Source: Streptomyces sp. cg36 (lineage in GTDB: Bacteria > Actinomycetota > Actinomycetes > Streptomycetales > Streptomycetaceae). Taken from it: a stretch of 64,000 nucleotides of DNA. The notes under the pieces were generated by a model that saw only the letters and a list, made by a program, of their open reading frames with translations, was not told the origin of the DNA and did not search any database. This document shows, piece after piece, positions 41,778 to 49,391 of the stretch. The stretch covers positions 8,151,501 through 8,215,500 of the forward strand of contig NZ_CP163520.1 of the NCBI RefSeq assembly GCF_041080675.1. The letters run 5' to 3'. Within the stretch, counting starts at the first letter, position 1. Each line of letters starts with the position of its first letter. A program made the translations under genes and the position numbers.

Positions 41778-42581
41778 ATGCCCCAGCAGTTAGCGATCAT
41801 CGTGCTCGTGGACGTCGGCAACGCGCTGGAGTCCGGCACGCTGGACGGGAACACCTACCTGTTCGACAACATGAAGCTGCAGGGTTCGACGAACCAGGGC
41901 ACCGGTGAGCTGGTGACCGCGATCAACGGCTCCTACTGGCTGGACGGTTCACAGGCCAGTGAGCAGGTCCTCAACTGGCTCCCGTACAGCCTGGGTTCGA
42001 TTCCGCCGACGGTGCCGCGCGGCTACACGGCCGAGCGGGCCCGCCAGACCGACCAGCAGGCGCTGGCCGACCTGGACGCGCTCTCCGTCAAGCCGCCCGC
42101 GACGGACACCGAGGCCGCCGCCGAACTGGGGCGGATCAAACGGACCGTCGGTACGCGGATCAAGACCACCCGGCGCACCCGCGGCCGGCTGTCCGGGCAG
42201 AAGATCCTGGACGTCACCGGGCAGGTGGTCACCGACGAGAACACGGGCGCGCACAGCTATCCCGCCCCGGTCATCACGGACGTCTTCGGTGCGGCGGTCG
42301 ACGAGAAGATCATGTATCCGGCGGAGTACGGCTCGCCGGACCTGGTGACCGACGGCTGGTACTGGTCCGCCACGGTCGACACCTCGCGCCCGGGAACGTA
42401 CGCCTACTCGATGCGCATCCAGCTGCACAGGCTGGTGCAGGAGGGGGGCGAGGCGCTGTGGCAGCCGGTCAACCTGACGTGCCAGTCGGACATCAAGGTG
42501 ACCAGCGCTCCCCGGCGCAACGCGTTCACCAAGGCCGGTGTGGGCATGCTCCCCATTCCGCCGTCCCCGCCGCGCCCGTGA
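41778..42581 (+). CDS. PixA/AidA-like protein 2, long form with TTA codon
   Basis: 267 residues, nearly twice the length of its neighbours. The signature is LAIIVLVDVGNAL, LDGNTYLFDN, STNQGTGELVT at the start and DGWYWSATVDTSRPGTYAYSMRIQLH near the end. A ~110-residue insert (about 70-180) is polar, with a basic stretch RIKTTRRTRGRLSGQK. Codon 5 (41790-41792) is TTA, the rare leucine codon read by bldA tRNA in Streptomyces. It starts 28 nt after gene 1 behind GAGGAAGG. The insert may mediate assembly or partner binding; function unknown. Confidence 0.5.
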   Translation: MPQQLAIIVLVDVGNALESGTLDGNTYLFDNMKLQGSTNQGTGELVTAINGSYWLDGSQASEQVLNWLPYSLGSIPPTVPRGYTAERARQTDQQALADLDALSVKPPATDTEAAAELGRIKRTVGTRIKTTRRTRGRLSGQKILDVTGQVVTDENTGAHSYPAPVITDVFGAAVDEKIMYPAEYGSPDLVTDGWYWSATVDTSRPGTYAYSMRIQLHRLVQEGGEALWQPVNLTCQSDIKVTSAPRRNAFTKAGVGMLPIPPSPPRP

Positions 42582-42616
42582 CACTCCCTGAGCCACAGCG
42601 AACGAGGAGGAAGGCA

Positions 42617-43057
42617 ATGACCACCAAACCCCGTCAGAGGGTCGAGGAGAACAACGGCGCCAAGCGGCCGATCTCGATCACGGCTGTGGTGGACTGCGTC
42701 GGTGTGCTCGCCACCGGCAGCGTCCACGGCCAGCTGTACCTGTACGACACCAACAAGGCGGGCGGTTCCACCGGGTTCGGCACCGAGGAGCTGCGGACCC
42801 GGGTGCGGCGCGGGGACCAGCTGCTGTGGAACGTCCTGGCGCTGGAGTGCGAGGCGTACGTGAGCATCGACGACATCGTCGTCGACAGGGAGGTGTGCGA
42901 GCCGGAGCGGCGGGTGTATCCGGGCACGGACGTCGCCTACTGGATCGCCACGGTGAAGAAGGACGGCATCACCTCCGTCCCGTACCAGATCAAGTTCAAG
43001 GTCGGCACCCGGACCGAAGCATTCACCGCACCGGTGTCGGCCTCCCTGGTCGGCTAG
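42617..43057 (+). CDS. PixA/AidA-like protein 3
   Basis: 146 residues. A short charged N terminus (residues 1-17) precedes the signature SITAVVDCVGVL, VHGQLYLYDTN, STGFGTEELRT and RRGDQLLWNV; the second half YPGTDVAYWIATVKKDG and PYQIKFKV matches the closing strands of the other copies. Ribosome site GGAGGAAGG directly before the ATG. It lies 35 nt after gene 2 and 43 nt before gene 4. Probably beta-rich, cytosolic and assembling with its paralogues, by analogy with inclusion-body proteins. Confidence 0.55.
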   Translation: MTTKPRQRVEENNGAKRPISITAVVDCVGVLATGSVHGQLYLYDTNKAGGSTGFGTEELRTRVRRGDQLLWNVLALECEAYVSIDDIVVDREVCEPERRVYPGTDVAYWIATVKKDGITSVPYQIKFKVGTRTEAFTAPVSASLVG

Positions 43058-43100
43058 CCGGTCGGGCAAATACGAGCGGCGTGGCCAAGGAGGAGTGTTG

Positions 43101-43661
43101 ATGAGCACGACGCAGCAGCGCGCGCAGGACACGGTGGACAAGCAGAACCCGGGACAGCTCAACTCGGTACAGCTCAACGTCGTCACGCTCGTGAACATGG
43201 AGCGGGCGGCGGAGACGGGCCAGCTGAGCGAAGCGATGTACATGATGGACAACAGCGTCGGCGGGGCCGGTCAGGGCACCCACCACCTGGAGACCGTCTG
43301 CAAGCAGGGCCAGGTCATCAACTGGATCATCCGGCCGATCGACATGGAGAAGCGGCCGGACGGCACCTGGCCGCCGATGCCCAAGATCAACAGCATCGTC
43401 TTCCTCGACACCGAACTCGGCGACGAGGAGGACGTGATCGAGCGGAAGATCTTCACCGAGCTGAAGATCTACGGGGCACCGGACCGGATGCGCGACAAGT
43501 TCACCCCGGTCTACTACTACTGGGCGGGCACCGTCCTGAGCACCGCCCGGCCCGGCGTCTACCGCTACCGGCTGGTTCTGGAGCTGGAACAGGACGGCAA
43601 GAAGGAGAAGCTGTACCTGAACACCGTCGACCACCCGGCGATCCGGGTGCTCGCCGTCTGA
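43101..43661 (+). CDS. PixA/AidA-like protein 4
   Basis: 186 residues, the most divergent copy. The signature is LNVVTLVNMERAA, LSEAMYMMDN, GAGQGTHHLET and KQGQVINWIIRP, with closing YYYWAGTVLSTARPGVYRYRLVLELEQDG. An insert (about 80-120, EKRPDGTWPPMPKINSIV and DTELGDEEDV) separates the halves. ATG at 43101 follows AAGGAGGAG. A very strong hairpin begins 20 nt after the stop, so this is the end of the cassette that begins with the decarboxylase. Confidence 0.5.
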   Translation: MSTTQQRAQDTVDKQNPGQLNSVQLNVVTLVNMERAAETGQLSEAMYMMDNSVGGAGQGTHHLETVCKQGQVINWIIRPIDMEKRPDGTWPPMPKINSIVFLDTELGDEEDVIERKIFTELKIYGAPDRMRDKFTPVYYYWAGTVLSTARPGVYRYRLVLELEQDGKKEKLYLNTVDHPAIRVLAV

Positions 43662-43680
43662 CCCCCACGCCACGGGTCCC

Positions 43681-43720
43681 GCACCGGGCCGGGCCGCCCT
43701 GCCGGGGCCCGGCCCGGTGC
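43681..43720 (+). terminator. Very strong terminator of the decarboxylase/PixA-like cassette
   Basis: GCACCGGGCCGGGCC (43681-43695) and GGCCCGGCCCGGTGC (43706-43720) are perfect 15-bp arms with a 10-nt loop. It separates the cassette from the MBL-fold gene at 43766. The outer 10 bp of the stem are the same as in the hairpin at 47551-47581. Confidence 0.9.
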
Positions 43721-43765
43721 GGACGGAAGGAGCACCACCATGAGACGGCAGGAAGGAAGACGGCC

Positions 43766-44566
43766 ATGGCACCACCGACGGGTCAGCGACCGCCCCTGAG
43801 CGTGCACTATCTGGGCGGACCCACCACGGTCCTGGAGATCGGCGGGCTGCGGTTGCTCACCGACCCGACCTTCGACCCGCCCGGCGACTACCCCACCCCC
43901 GCCGGGATCCTCACCAAGACCGCCGGTCCGGCACTGCCGCGGACCGGCATCGGCGCGATCGACGCCGTGCTGCTCTCCCACGACCAGCACCCCGACAACC
44001 TCGACGACGCGGGACGCGCCCACCTCGCCGAGATGCCGCTGGTCCTGTCCACCCGCTCCGCCGAGGAACGCCTCGGCGGGTCCACCCGCCACCTGGCCAA
44101 CTGGAGCCATGTGGACCTCCCGTGCCCGGACGGCACCGCCCTGCGCGTCACGGGAGTGCCCGCGCTCCACGGCCCGCCCGGCAGCGAACCCTTCGTCGGC
44201 GAGGTCACCGGGTTCGTCCTCTCCGGGGAGCGGGTGCCCACCGTGTACGTCAGCGGGGACAACGCCTCCCTCGACGTCGTCCGGGAGATCAAGGAGCAGT
44301 CCCCGCCCATCGATGTGGCCATCCTGTTCGTCGGGGCCGTCCAGATCTCCGCGATGCCCGGCGCCTACCTCACCCTGACGAGCGCCGAGGCCGCACAGGC
44401 CGCCCGCATCCTCGGGGCCCGCGAAGTCGTCGCCGTGCACTTCGAGCAGTGGAACCACTACACCGAAGGCCGGGACAACCTGCGGTACGCCTTCGAGGAG
44501 GCGGGCCTCGGCGGCCGGTTCCACCTGCCGGGAATGGGGGAACACGTCCTGCTGCCAGCCGGCTGA
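43766..44566 (+). CDS. MBL-fold metal-dependent hydrolase
   Basis: 266 residues with a metallo-beta-lactamase fold: LSVHYLGGPTTVLEIGGLRLLTDPTFDPPG at the start, a metal motif LLSHDQHPDNLDD (usual HDHHADN in this actinobacterial group, so one His is Gln), VTGVPALHGPPG, VSGDNASLDVV and a late VAVHFEQWNHY. The ATG follows GGAAGGAAG. The Gln may weaken one zinc position. It lies behind the cassette terminator, so it is probably a separate unit with its own hairpin. Substrate unknown; UlaG-like lactonase chemistry is one possibility. Confidence 0.82.
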   Translation: MAPPTGQRPPLSVHYLGGPTTVLEIGGLRLLTDPTFDPPGDYPTPAGILTKTAGPALPRTGIGAIDAVLLSHDQHPDNLDDAGRAHLAEMPLVLSTRSAEERLGGSTRHLANWSHVDLPCPDGTALRVTGVPALHGPPGSEPFVGEVTGFVLSGERVPTVYVSGDNASLDVVREIKEQSPPIDVAILFVGAVQISAMPGAYLTLTSAEAAQAARILGAREVVAVHFEQWNHYTEGRDNLRYAFEEAGLGGRFHLPGMGEHVLLPAG

Positions 44567-44575
44567 CCGGCCCTG

Positions 44576-44606
44576 CCCGGGCGGCGCGTACGGCCCGCCG
44601 CCCGGG
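44576..44606 (+). terminator. Terminator of the MBL-fold gene
   Basis: CCCGGGCGGCG (44576-44586) and CGCCGCCCGGG (44596-44606) form a perfect 11-bp stem with a 9-nt loop, starting 10 nt after the stop codon at 44566. Confidence 0.85.
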
Positions 44607-44741
44607 ACGTGGCGGGGTAGCGCACCCTGAGACCGCCCGGCTCCGTAGAATCTGCTCCGGCATGAGATGTGGGTTCCGGACGATGCCCGCGGTGTCGTCG
44701 TCCCGGCCGTGCGCCGGGACAGCGAAGGGGGAGGGGTGCCT

Positions 44742-45314
44742 GTGCCCGGTCGGCGGTCCATCACCGAAGCCGAGCGGCTCGCCAGGGCGAGGCTCGGCGG
44801 TGCGCCGATCCGCCACGACCAGATGGCGGTGGTGGCCAACATCTACCGCGCGGCCTCGGCCGTGCGCCAGCACCTGGAGAACTCGGTGCTGCGCGGCTGC
44901 GATCTGACGTGGACGGCGTTCGTCGTCCTGTGGGTGGTGTGGATCTGGGGCGAGTCGGAGACCCGCCACGTCGCGGAGGAGGCGGGCATCTCCAAGGGCA
45001 CCCTCACCGGCGTCGCCCGCACCCTGGAGGCGCGCGGCCTGCTGCGCCGGGCCGGGCACCCCACCGACGGCCGCCTGGTGCTGCTCAGCCTGACCGACGA
45101 GGGCGAGGAGCTGATGGGAACGCTCTTCCCGCGCTTCAACGAGGAAGAGGCGTTCGTCACCGGCCAGTTGAGCGACCAGGAGTGCCGCGGCGCCGCGGAC
45201 GCCCTGCGCCGGGTGGTGCTCCAGGTCGAGGAGCACGGTGAGGAGCGCAGGCTCGCCCTCCTCGACGGCGCCGACCCGGCGCCGCGCCGAAGTGGCCGCC
45301 GGGCCAAGGGCTGA
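44742..45314 (+). CDS. MarR-family transcriptional regulator
   Basis: 190 residues from a GTG behind GGGGGAGG (a GTG two codons earlier is equally possible). The MarR winged helix-turn-helix is clear: LTWTAFVVLWVVWIWGESETRHVAEEAGISKGTLTGVARTLEARGLLRRAGHPTDGR(L/V)-type recognition helix and wing, flanked by long dimerisation helices. It ends 22 bp from the convergent catabolic operon and is the nearest candidate for the regulator that binds the palindromes at 53116 and 53219. That link is inferred; no copy of the palindrome is seen at its own promoter. Confidence 0.88.
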   Translation: MPGRRSITEAERLARARLGGAPIRHDQMAVVANIYRAASAVRQHLENSVLRGCDLTWTAFVVLWVVWIWGESETRHVAEEAGISKGTLTGVARTLEARGLLRRAGHPTDGRLVLLSLTDEGEELMGTLFPRFNEEEAFVTGQLSDQECRGAADALRRVVLQVEEHGEERRLALLDGADPAPRRSGRRAKG

Positions 45315-45336
45315 GGCGGGACCGGTCGAGGGGCTC

Positions 45337-46068
45337 TCAGAGCCGGGCCCGGGCGACCCGCACCAGGGCGTCGAACAGGTTCTGCTGTGCGGGATCGTGG
45401 TGCGCGGTGTCCTCGGGGTGCCACTGGACGGCGCTGAACCAGCCGCGCGGTCGGGGGCCCTCCAGGGCCTCGGGGGTGCGGTCGGCGGCCCGTGCCGTGA
45501 CCACCAGGCCCGCGCCGAGCCGGTCGACGCACTGGTGGTGGTAGCAGGAGGCCGTCACCATCCCCGTACCCGTCATCCGGTGGAGCAGCGTGCCGGGCTC
45601 CACCGCCACCTGGTGCACCAGATGGCGGTGCGGGCGCCGCCAGGGGCTCATGTCCTGGTGCAGGGTGCCGCCGAGCGCGACGTTCACCACGTGCAGGCCG
45701 CGGCAGATGGCCAGGAGCGGCTGCCCCGACCCCAGGGCCTGGCGGGCGACTTCGAGGTCGAAGCCGTCCTGGTCGCGGTCGACGTCGTAGACGCTGCCGT
45801 GGACGGTGCGTCCGCCGTAGCGGCTGGGCGCCAGGTCGCCGCCGCCCGGCAGCAGCACCGCCTGGAAGCGGGCGAGGCGCACCGCCACGTCGACCGGGTC
45901 GGCGATGCCGCCCGGCGCGTAGGGGTGGACCGAGACCGGCTCGCCGCCCGCTCGCCACACGGCGTCGACCAGGGCGCGGGCGTTGACCTCCGCCGCGTAG
46001 CGCAGCGCGGAGGCACCGGCCGAGAAACGGGCGGGGATCGCGATCAGGGGCCGGGGCAGCGCGGTCAT
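45337..46068 (-). CDS. Class I glutamine-amidotransferase-like gamma-glutamyl hydrolase (peptidase C26)
   Basis: 243 residues. The nucleophile is Cys in LLAICRGLHVVNVALGGTLHQD, and the His-Glu pair is in VQWHPED, as in PuuD-type gamma-glutamyl-GABA hydrolases. These release glutamate from gamma-glutamylated amines or acids in the cytosol. Its ATG overlaps the permease stop as ATGA; it is the last gene of the minus-strand operon. A glutamine-synthetase-like ligase is encoded divergently in the same island, so the two form the expected add-and-remove glutamyl pair. Confidence 0.9.
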   Translation of the reverse strand: MTALPRPLIAIPARFSAGASALRYAAEVNARALVDAVWRAGGEPVSVHPYAPGGIADPVDVAVRLARFQAVLLPGGGDLAPSRYGGRTVHGSVYDVDRDQDGFDLEVARQALGSGQPLLAICRGLHVVNVALGGTLHQDMSPWRRPHRHLVHQVAVEPGTLLHRMTGTGMVTASCYHHQCVDRLGAGLVVTARAADRTPEALEGPRPRGWFSAVQWHPEDTAHHDPAQQNLFDALVRVARARL

Positions 46069-47510
46069 GGCCCGTTCTCCGGGCCCGGCGCACGCGGGCG
46101 GACGAGCCGGGCCGCGACCGCGCCGGCGACGAGGACGGCGGGGACGATGGCCGCGAGCCGGACGGCCGTCGCCGTGTCACCGCCGATCAGCGTGGTGAAG
46201 TTGGCGAGGATCAGCGCGAGGGCACCAGCGATGCCCAGTGCGCCGAGCGCCGGGGCGGCCACGGTGTGCCAGATGCGGGCGTCCAGACGCGCACGGCGGA
46301 AGAAGACGACCACGGAGACCGAGGTGAGGAAGTAGAGCAGCATGATGGCGAGCACGGCCACGCCGCTGAACCAGGAGAACAGCGTCAGCACCGGATCCCG
46401 CCCGGCCACCGCGAACGGCATCACGAGCAGTACCGCCACGGTGCTCTGCACACATCCCGCCACCCAGGGCGCGTGCCGCCGGTTGAGCACGCACAGCATC
46501 CGGGGCAGCACGCCTTCGCGGCCGAGGGAGAACAGATAGCGGTCGGCGGAGTTGTGGAAGGCCAGCATCCCGGCGAACAGGGAGGTGGCCAGCAGGACCG
46601 GCAGGACGTCGTCGGCCCAGCCCCCGAACCGGTCCGCGATCGGCTGGAACACGAAGGACGGGGAATCGCCGCCGGCCAGCGCCCGTCCGGCCGCGTCGCC
46701 CGCCCTCGACGCCCCGTACGCCGAGACGACCATCCACGACACGAACGCGAAGAACGCCGTGACCAGGGTGATCGACAGATAGGTGGCGCGGGGCACCGTC
46801 CGGTGCGGCTCGCGGGCCTCCTCGCCGTAGATGGCGGTCGCCTCGAAACCGAACATCGAGGCCACGGCGAACATGAGGGCCACCCCCGGGGCGCCCTGGA
46901 GCGCGGCGTGCGGGGAGAAGCTGTGGGCGAGGCCGAGTCCTTCGGGGCCGCCGCCGCGCGCGAGGGTGGTCAGGGCGAAGGCGAGGAGCACACCGGTCTC
47001 GGCGAGCACGAACACCGCCAGTACCCGGGCGCCCATGTCGATGGCGGCGGCGCCGAGCACCTGCACGACGGCCATGGTGGCCAGCGCCCAGGCCCACCAC
47101 GGCACGTCCACGCCCGCGTGGCGCTCCACGAGAGCCCGCACGGTCGCGCCGTACAGCCCGTACATCGCGGCCTGGATGGTGCAGTACGCCAGCAGCGCCA
47201 CGCCCGCGCCGGCCACGCCGGCGGTGCGGCCCAGGCCGCGGCCGATGTAGGTGTAGAAGGCGCCCGCGTCGACCACATGGTGTGCCATGGCGACGAATCC
47301 GACGGAGAACAGCAGGACCACCGCGCCCGCGAGCAGATAGGCGGCGGGTGCTCCCGGTCCGTTGCCCAGGCCCACCGAGAGCGGGACGGCCCCGGCGATG
47401 CCGGTCAGCGGAGCCTGTGCGGACAGGACGAGGAAGAGGATGCCCAGCACGCCGAGCGCGTTGGGCTTGAGTCTGGCGACGACGGGGGCGGCTCCCGGAG
47501 TCTTTCGCAT
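46065..47510 (-). CDS. APC-family amino acid/amine permease
   Basis: 481 residues with about 12 helices. The N terminus LKPNALGVLGILFLVLSAQAPLTGIAGAVP and the segment GAFYTYIGRGLGRTAGVAGAGVALLAY are typical of APC superfamily permeases, as is VASMFGFEATAIYGEEAREPHRTVPRATY. It should import an amino acid or amine by proton symport. It is coupled (ATGA) to the gamma-glutamyl hydrolase and lies downstream of ring-cleavage genes, so an aromatic amine or amino acid is a plausible substrate. A hairpin separates it from the FAH gene. Confidence 0.9.
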   Translation of the reverse strand: MRKTPGAAPVVARLKPNALGVLGILFLVLSAQAPLTGIAGAVPLSVGLGNGPGAPAAYLLAGAVVLLFSVGFVAMAHHVVDAGAFYTYIGRGLGRTAGVAGAGVALLAYCTIQAAMYGLYGATVRALVERHAGVDVPWWAWALATMAVVQVLGAAAIDMGARVLAVFVLAETGVLLAFALTTLARGGGPEGLGLAHSFSPHAALQGAPGVALMFAVASMFGFEATAIYGEEAREPHRTVPRATYLSITLVTAFFAFVSWMVVSAYGASRAGDAAGRALAGGDSPSFVFQPIADRFGGWADDVLPVLLATSLFAGMLAFHNSADRYLFSLGREGVLPRMLCVLNRRHAPWVAGCVQSTVAVLLVMPFAVAGRDPVLTLFSWFSGVAVLAIMLLYFLTSVSVVVFFRRARLDARIWHTVAAPALGALGIAGALALILANFTTLIGGDTATAVRLAAIVPAVLVAGAVAARLVRPRAPGPENGP

Positions 47511-47550
47511 GCCAACTCCTCTGGGCGGCGGGCGTGGGGAGGGGGCGCCC

Positions 47551-47581
47551 GCACCGGGCCTCCCCGTGGCAGGCCCGGTGC
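47551..47581 (-). terminator. Intra-operon hairpin between FAH-type gene and permease
   Basis: GCACCGGGCC (47551-47560) and GGCCCGGTGC (47572-47581) are perfect 10-bp arms with an 11-nt loop, in the 89-bp gap between the FAH-type gene and the permease. It could attenuate transcription so that permease and hydrolase are made at a lower level, or mark a processing site. Confidence 0.65.
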
Positions 47582-47599
47582 GGTACGTCGGTGTGGTGC

Positions 47600-48445
47600 T
47601 CAGCGCACCGGCGGCCGGATGCCGCGGAGCTCCCAGTCGCCTCCGAGAGCCGTGGAGCGGACCTCCTCGGACTCGGTGGGCTGGGCGCCGATGTCGGTGC
47701 GCAGGGGGGTGGGACCCTCGACGACACGGTTGGTGAGCCGGCCGAGGCCCTCCACCGTGACCTCCACGACGTCCCCGGGGCGTACCGGGCGGGAGCCCGC
47801 CGGGGTGCCCGAGAGCAGTACGTCGCCCGGGTGGAGGGTGATCGTGCGGGCGATGTCGGCGACGAGGTAGTGCATGTCCCAGGCCATCTCGTCGGTCGAA
47901 CCGTCCTGGGCGAGTTCCCCGTTGACGTAGGTGCGCAGGCGCTTGCCGTGGAAGTCCCAGTCGGTGACCAGCCCCGGACCGAGCGGGCACAGGGTGTCGG
48001 AGCCCTTGACGCGCAGCATGGAACCGGCGTCGGTGTCCCGGAAGTCGTGCAGCCCGAAGTCGTCGGCGATGGTGTAGCCCGCGATGTGGGCGGCTGCCTC
48101 GTGCGGTGCGATGTTGCGTGCGGCGCGGCCGATGACGATCGCGATCTCGCCCTCGTAGTTCAGCCACTTGCAGCCCCGGGGCCGCACCACCGCGCCCTGG
48201 TGGGAGTTGAGGGACGAGGTGGGTTTGTGGAAGTAGGTGGGGGCGGGCGGCAGTTGGGCCCGGAACTCCTCGACCCGGCTGCGGTGGTTCAGGTGGACGG
48301 CGATCACCTTGGACGGGACGGTGGGCGGCAGGTGCACGGCCTGGTCGGCCTTGACGCGGCGCCCGTCGCCCGCGACGAGCTCGTCGTCCTCGCGCACGAC
48401 CTCGACGGCGGCCCCGTCCAGCAGGATGCGGCGGTACTCGGCCAT
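47600..48445 (-). CDS. Fumarylacetoacetate-hydrolase-family protein (HpaG-like isomerase/decarboxylase)
   Basis: 281 residues. The C-terminal ~200 residues carry FAH-fold marks: KVIAVHLNHRSRVEEF, YFHKPTSSLNSH, metal-binding Glu residues in LNYEGEIAIVIGR and DFGLHDFRD, and LLSGTPAGSRPVRPGD. In homoprotocatechuate degradation this family isomerises and decarboxylates the ring-cleavage product. Position directly after HpaD- and HpaE-like genes (1-nt gap to HpaD) supports that role. Which of the two HpaG activities it performs cannot be told. Confidence 0.85.
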   Translation of the reverse strand: MAEYRRILLDGAAVEVVREDDELVAGDGRRVKADQAVHLPPTVPSKVIAVHLNHRSRVEEFRAQLPPAPTYFHKPTSSLNSHQGAVVRPRGCKWLNYEGEIAIVIGRAARNIAPHEAAAHIAGYTIADDFGLHDFRDTDAGSMLRVKGSDTLCPLGPGLVTDWDFHGKRLRTYVNGELAQDGSTDEMAWDMHYLVADIARTITLHPGDVLLSGTPAGSRPVRPGDVVEVTVEGLGRLTNRVVEGPTPLRTDIGAQPTESEEVRSTALGGDWELRGIRPPVR

Positions 48446-48446
48446 G

Positions 48447-49391
48447 TCATGCCTTTCGGGGTCGGCTGTGCGGTGTGCGCGGCGGCGGGGGAGCGGGCGG
48501 CCCGGTGCCGGTCCAGCCGTCGGCGGGCCGGTCGAACCAGAGGTGTGCCTGTCCGGTGCCGATCGCGTTCTCGTACGCGCCGTACTGGCGGGCGGGCGCG
48601 GTGCAGGCGTCCTCGCCGAGGGCGCCCGCGAGCATCAGGTAGTGGGCGAACCGGGCCTCGGGTTTGAAGCGTGCGAACTCCGGCATGGCCCGCAGGACCG
48701 CGTCGTGCCGGCCCTCCTTGAACCAGTCGATGCGGCGCAGGTCGGCGGCCCGGGCCTCGGGCGTGCGGATGTGGGCCGGGTCGCTCGACTCGTGGGCGCG
48801 CAGTTCCCGCAGCGGCCAGAAGGAATGCGACAGCGCCCCGGAGGCGATGAGGAGGACCCGGCGGCTCGGAGTGGCGGCGACGGCCTCGGCCAGCGCCCGG
48901 CCCAGGCGCAGGTGGTCCTCGGTGTCACCGGTCTGGCACACCCCGATGGACAGCCACTTCTTGTCGGGCAGCCCCTCGCCGAGGAACTTCCACAGGTTGA
49001 TGGTGGCGTAGTGCACCGGCAGGTAGGGGTCGTCGACCGCCGTGATCCAGGTGCCGTGCCGCTCCGCGAACGAGGCGAGGGCGTGGGCGAGTTCGGGGTC
49101 GCCGGGGTAGTCGTAGAGCATCCGGCACATCCCGCGGGGCAGTTCCTCCGAGGTGAACAGGCCGGCCCTTCGGCTGTGCGCGGTCACGACGAACTCCACC
49201 GTGGTCGCCCAGTGCGAGTCGAGGACGACGACGGTGTCGTAGTCGAGGGCCTCGAAGACGTCGTGGCGCAGCCGGCGCAGCCCCGTCACGAGGGTGATCT
49301 CCTCGCCCCCGTTGAGTTCGAGGCGGGCCGGCTCGGGCAGGACGATGGTGGGCACATGGGCGAGCAGTCCCGCCCCGACGATCTCACCCAT
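48447..49391 (-). CDS. hpaD: 3,4-dihydroxyphenylacetate 2,3-dioxygenase-like extradiol enzyme
   Basis: 314 residues of the LigB class III extradiol dioxygenase family. HVPTIVLPE near the N terminus, VVVLDSHWATTVEFVV, YTSNELP-like LFTSEELPRGM, and ASGALSHSFWPLRELRAHE follow the E. coli HpaD pattern, including the conserved His residues for iron. The last ~25 residues are a Pro/Arg-rich tail. It opens homoprotocatechuate next to a hydroxyl. It overlaps the HpaE-like gene by 8 nt. Other catechols with a side chain cannot be excluded. Confidence 0.85.
   Translation of the reverse strand: MGEIVGAGLLAHVPTIVLPEPARLELNGGEEITLVTGLRRLRHDVFEALDYDTVVVLDSHWATTVEFVVTAHSRRAGLFTSEELPRGMCRMLYDYPGDPELAHALASFAERHGTWITAVDDPYLPVHYATINLWKFLGEGLPDKKWLSIGVCQTGDTEDHLRLGRALAEAVAATPSRRVLLIASGALSHSFWPLRELRAHESSDPAHIRTPEARAADLRRIDWFKEGRHDAVLRAMPEFARFKPEARFAHYLMLAGALGEDACTAPARQYGAYENAIGTGQAHLWFDRPADGWTGTGPPAPPPPRTPHSRPRKA

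Noticed and set aside
47551..47581. The hairpin as the end of a separate upstream transcript only
   Set aside because: The permease and hydrolase genes follow in the same direction with no visible promoter in the 89-bp gap, so I treat it as an intra-operon attenuator rather than an operon end.
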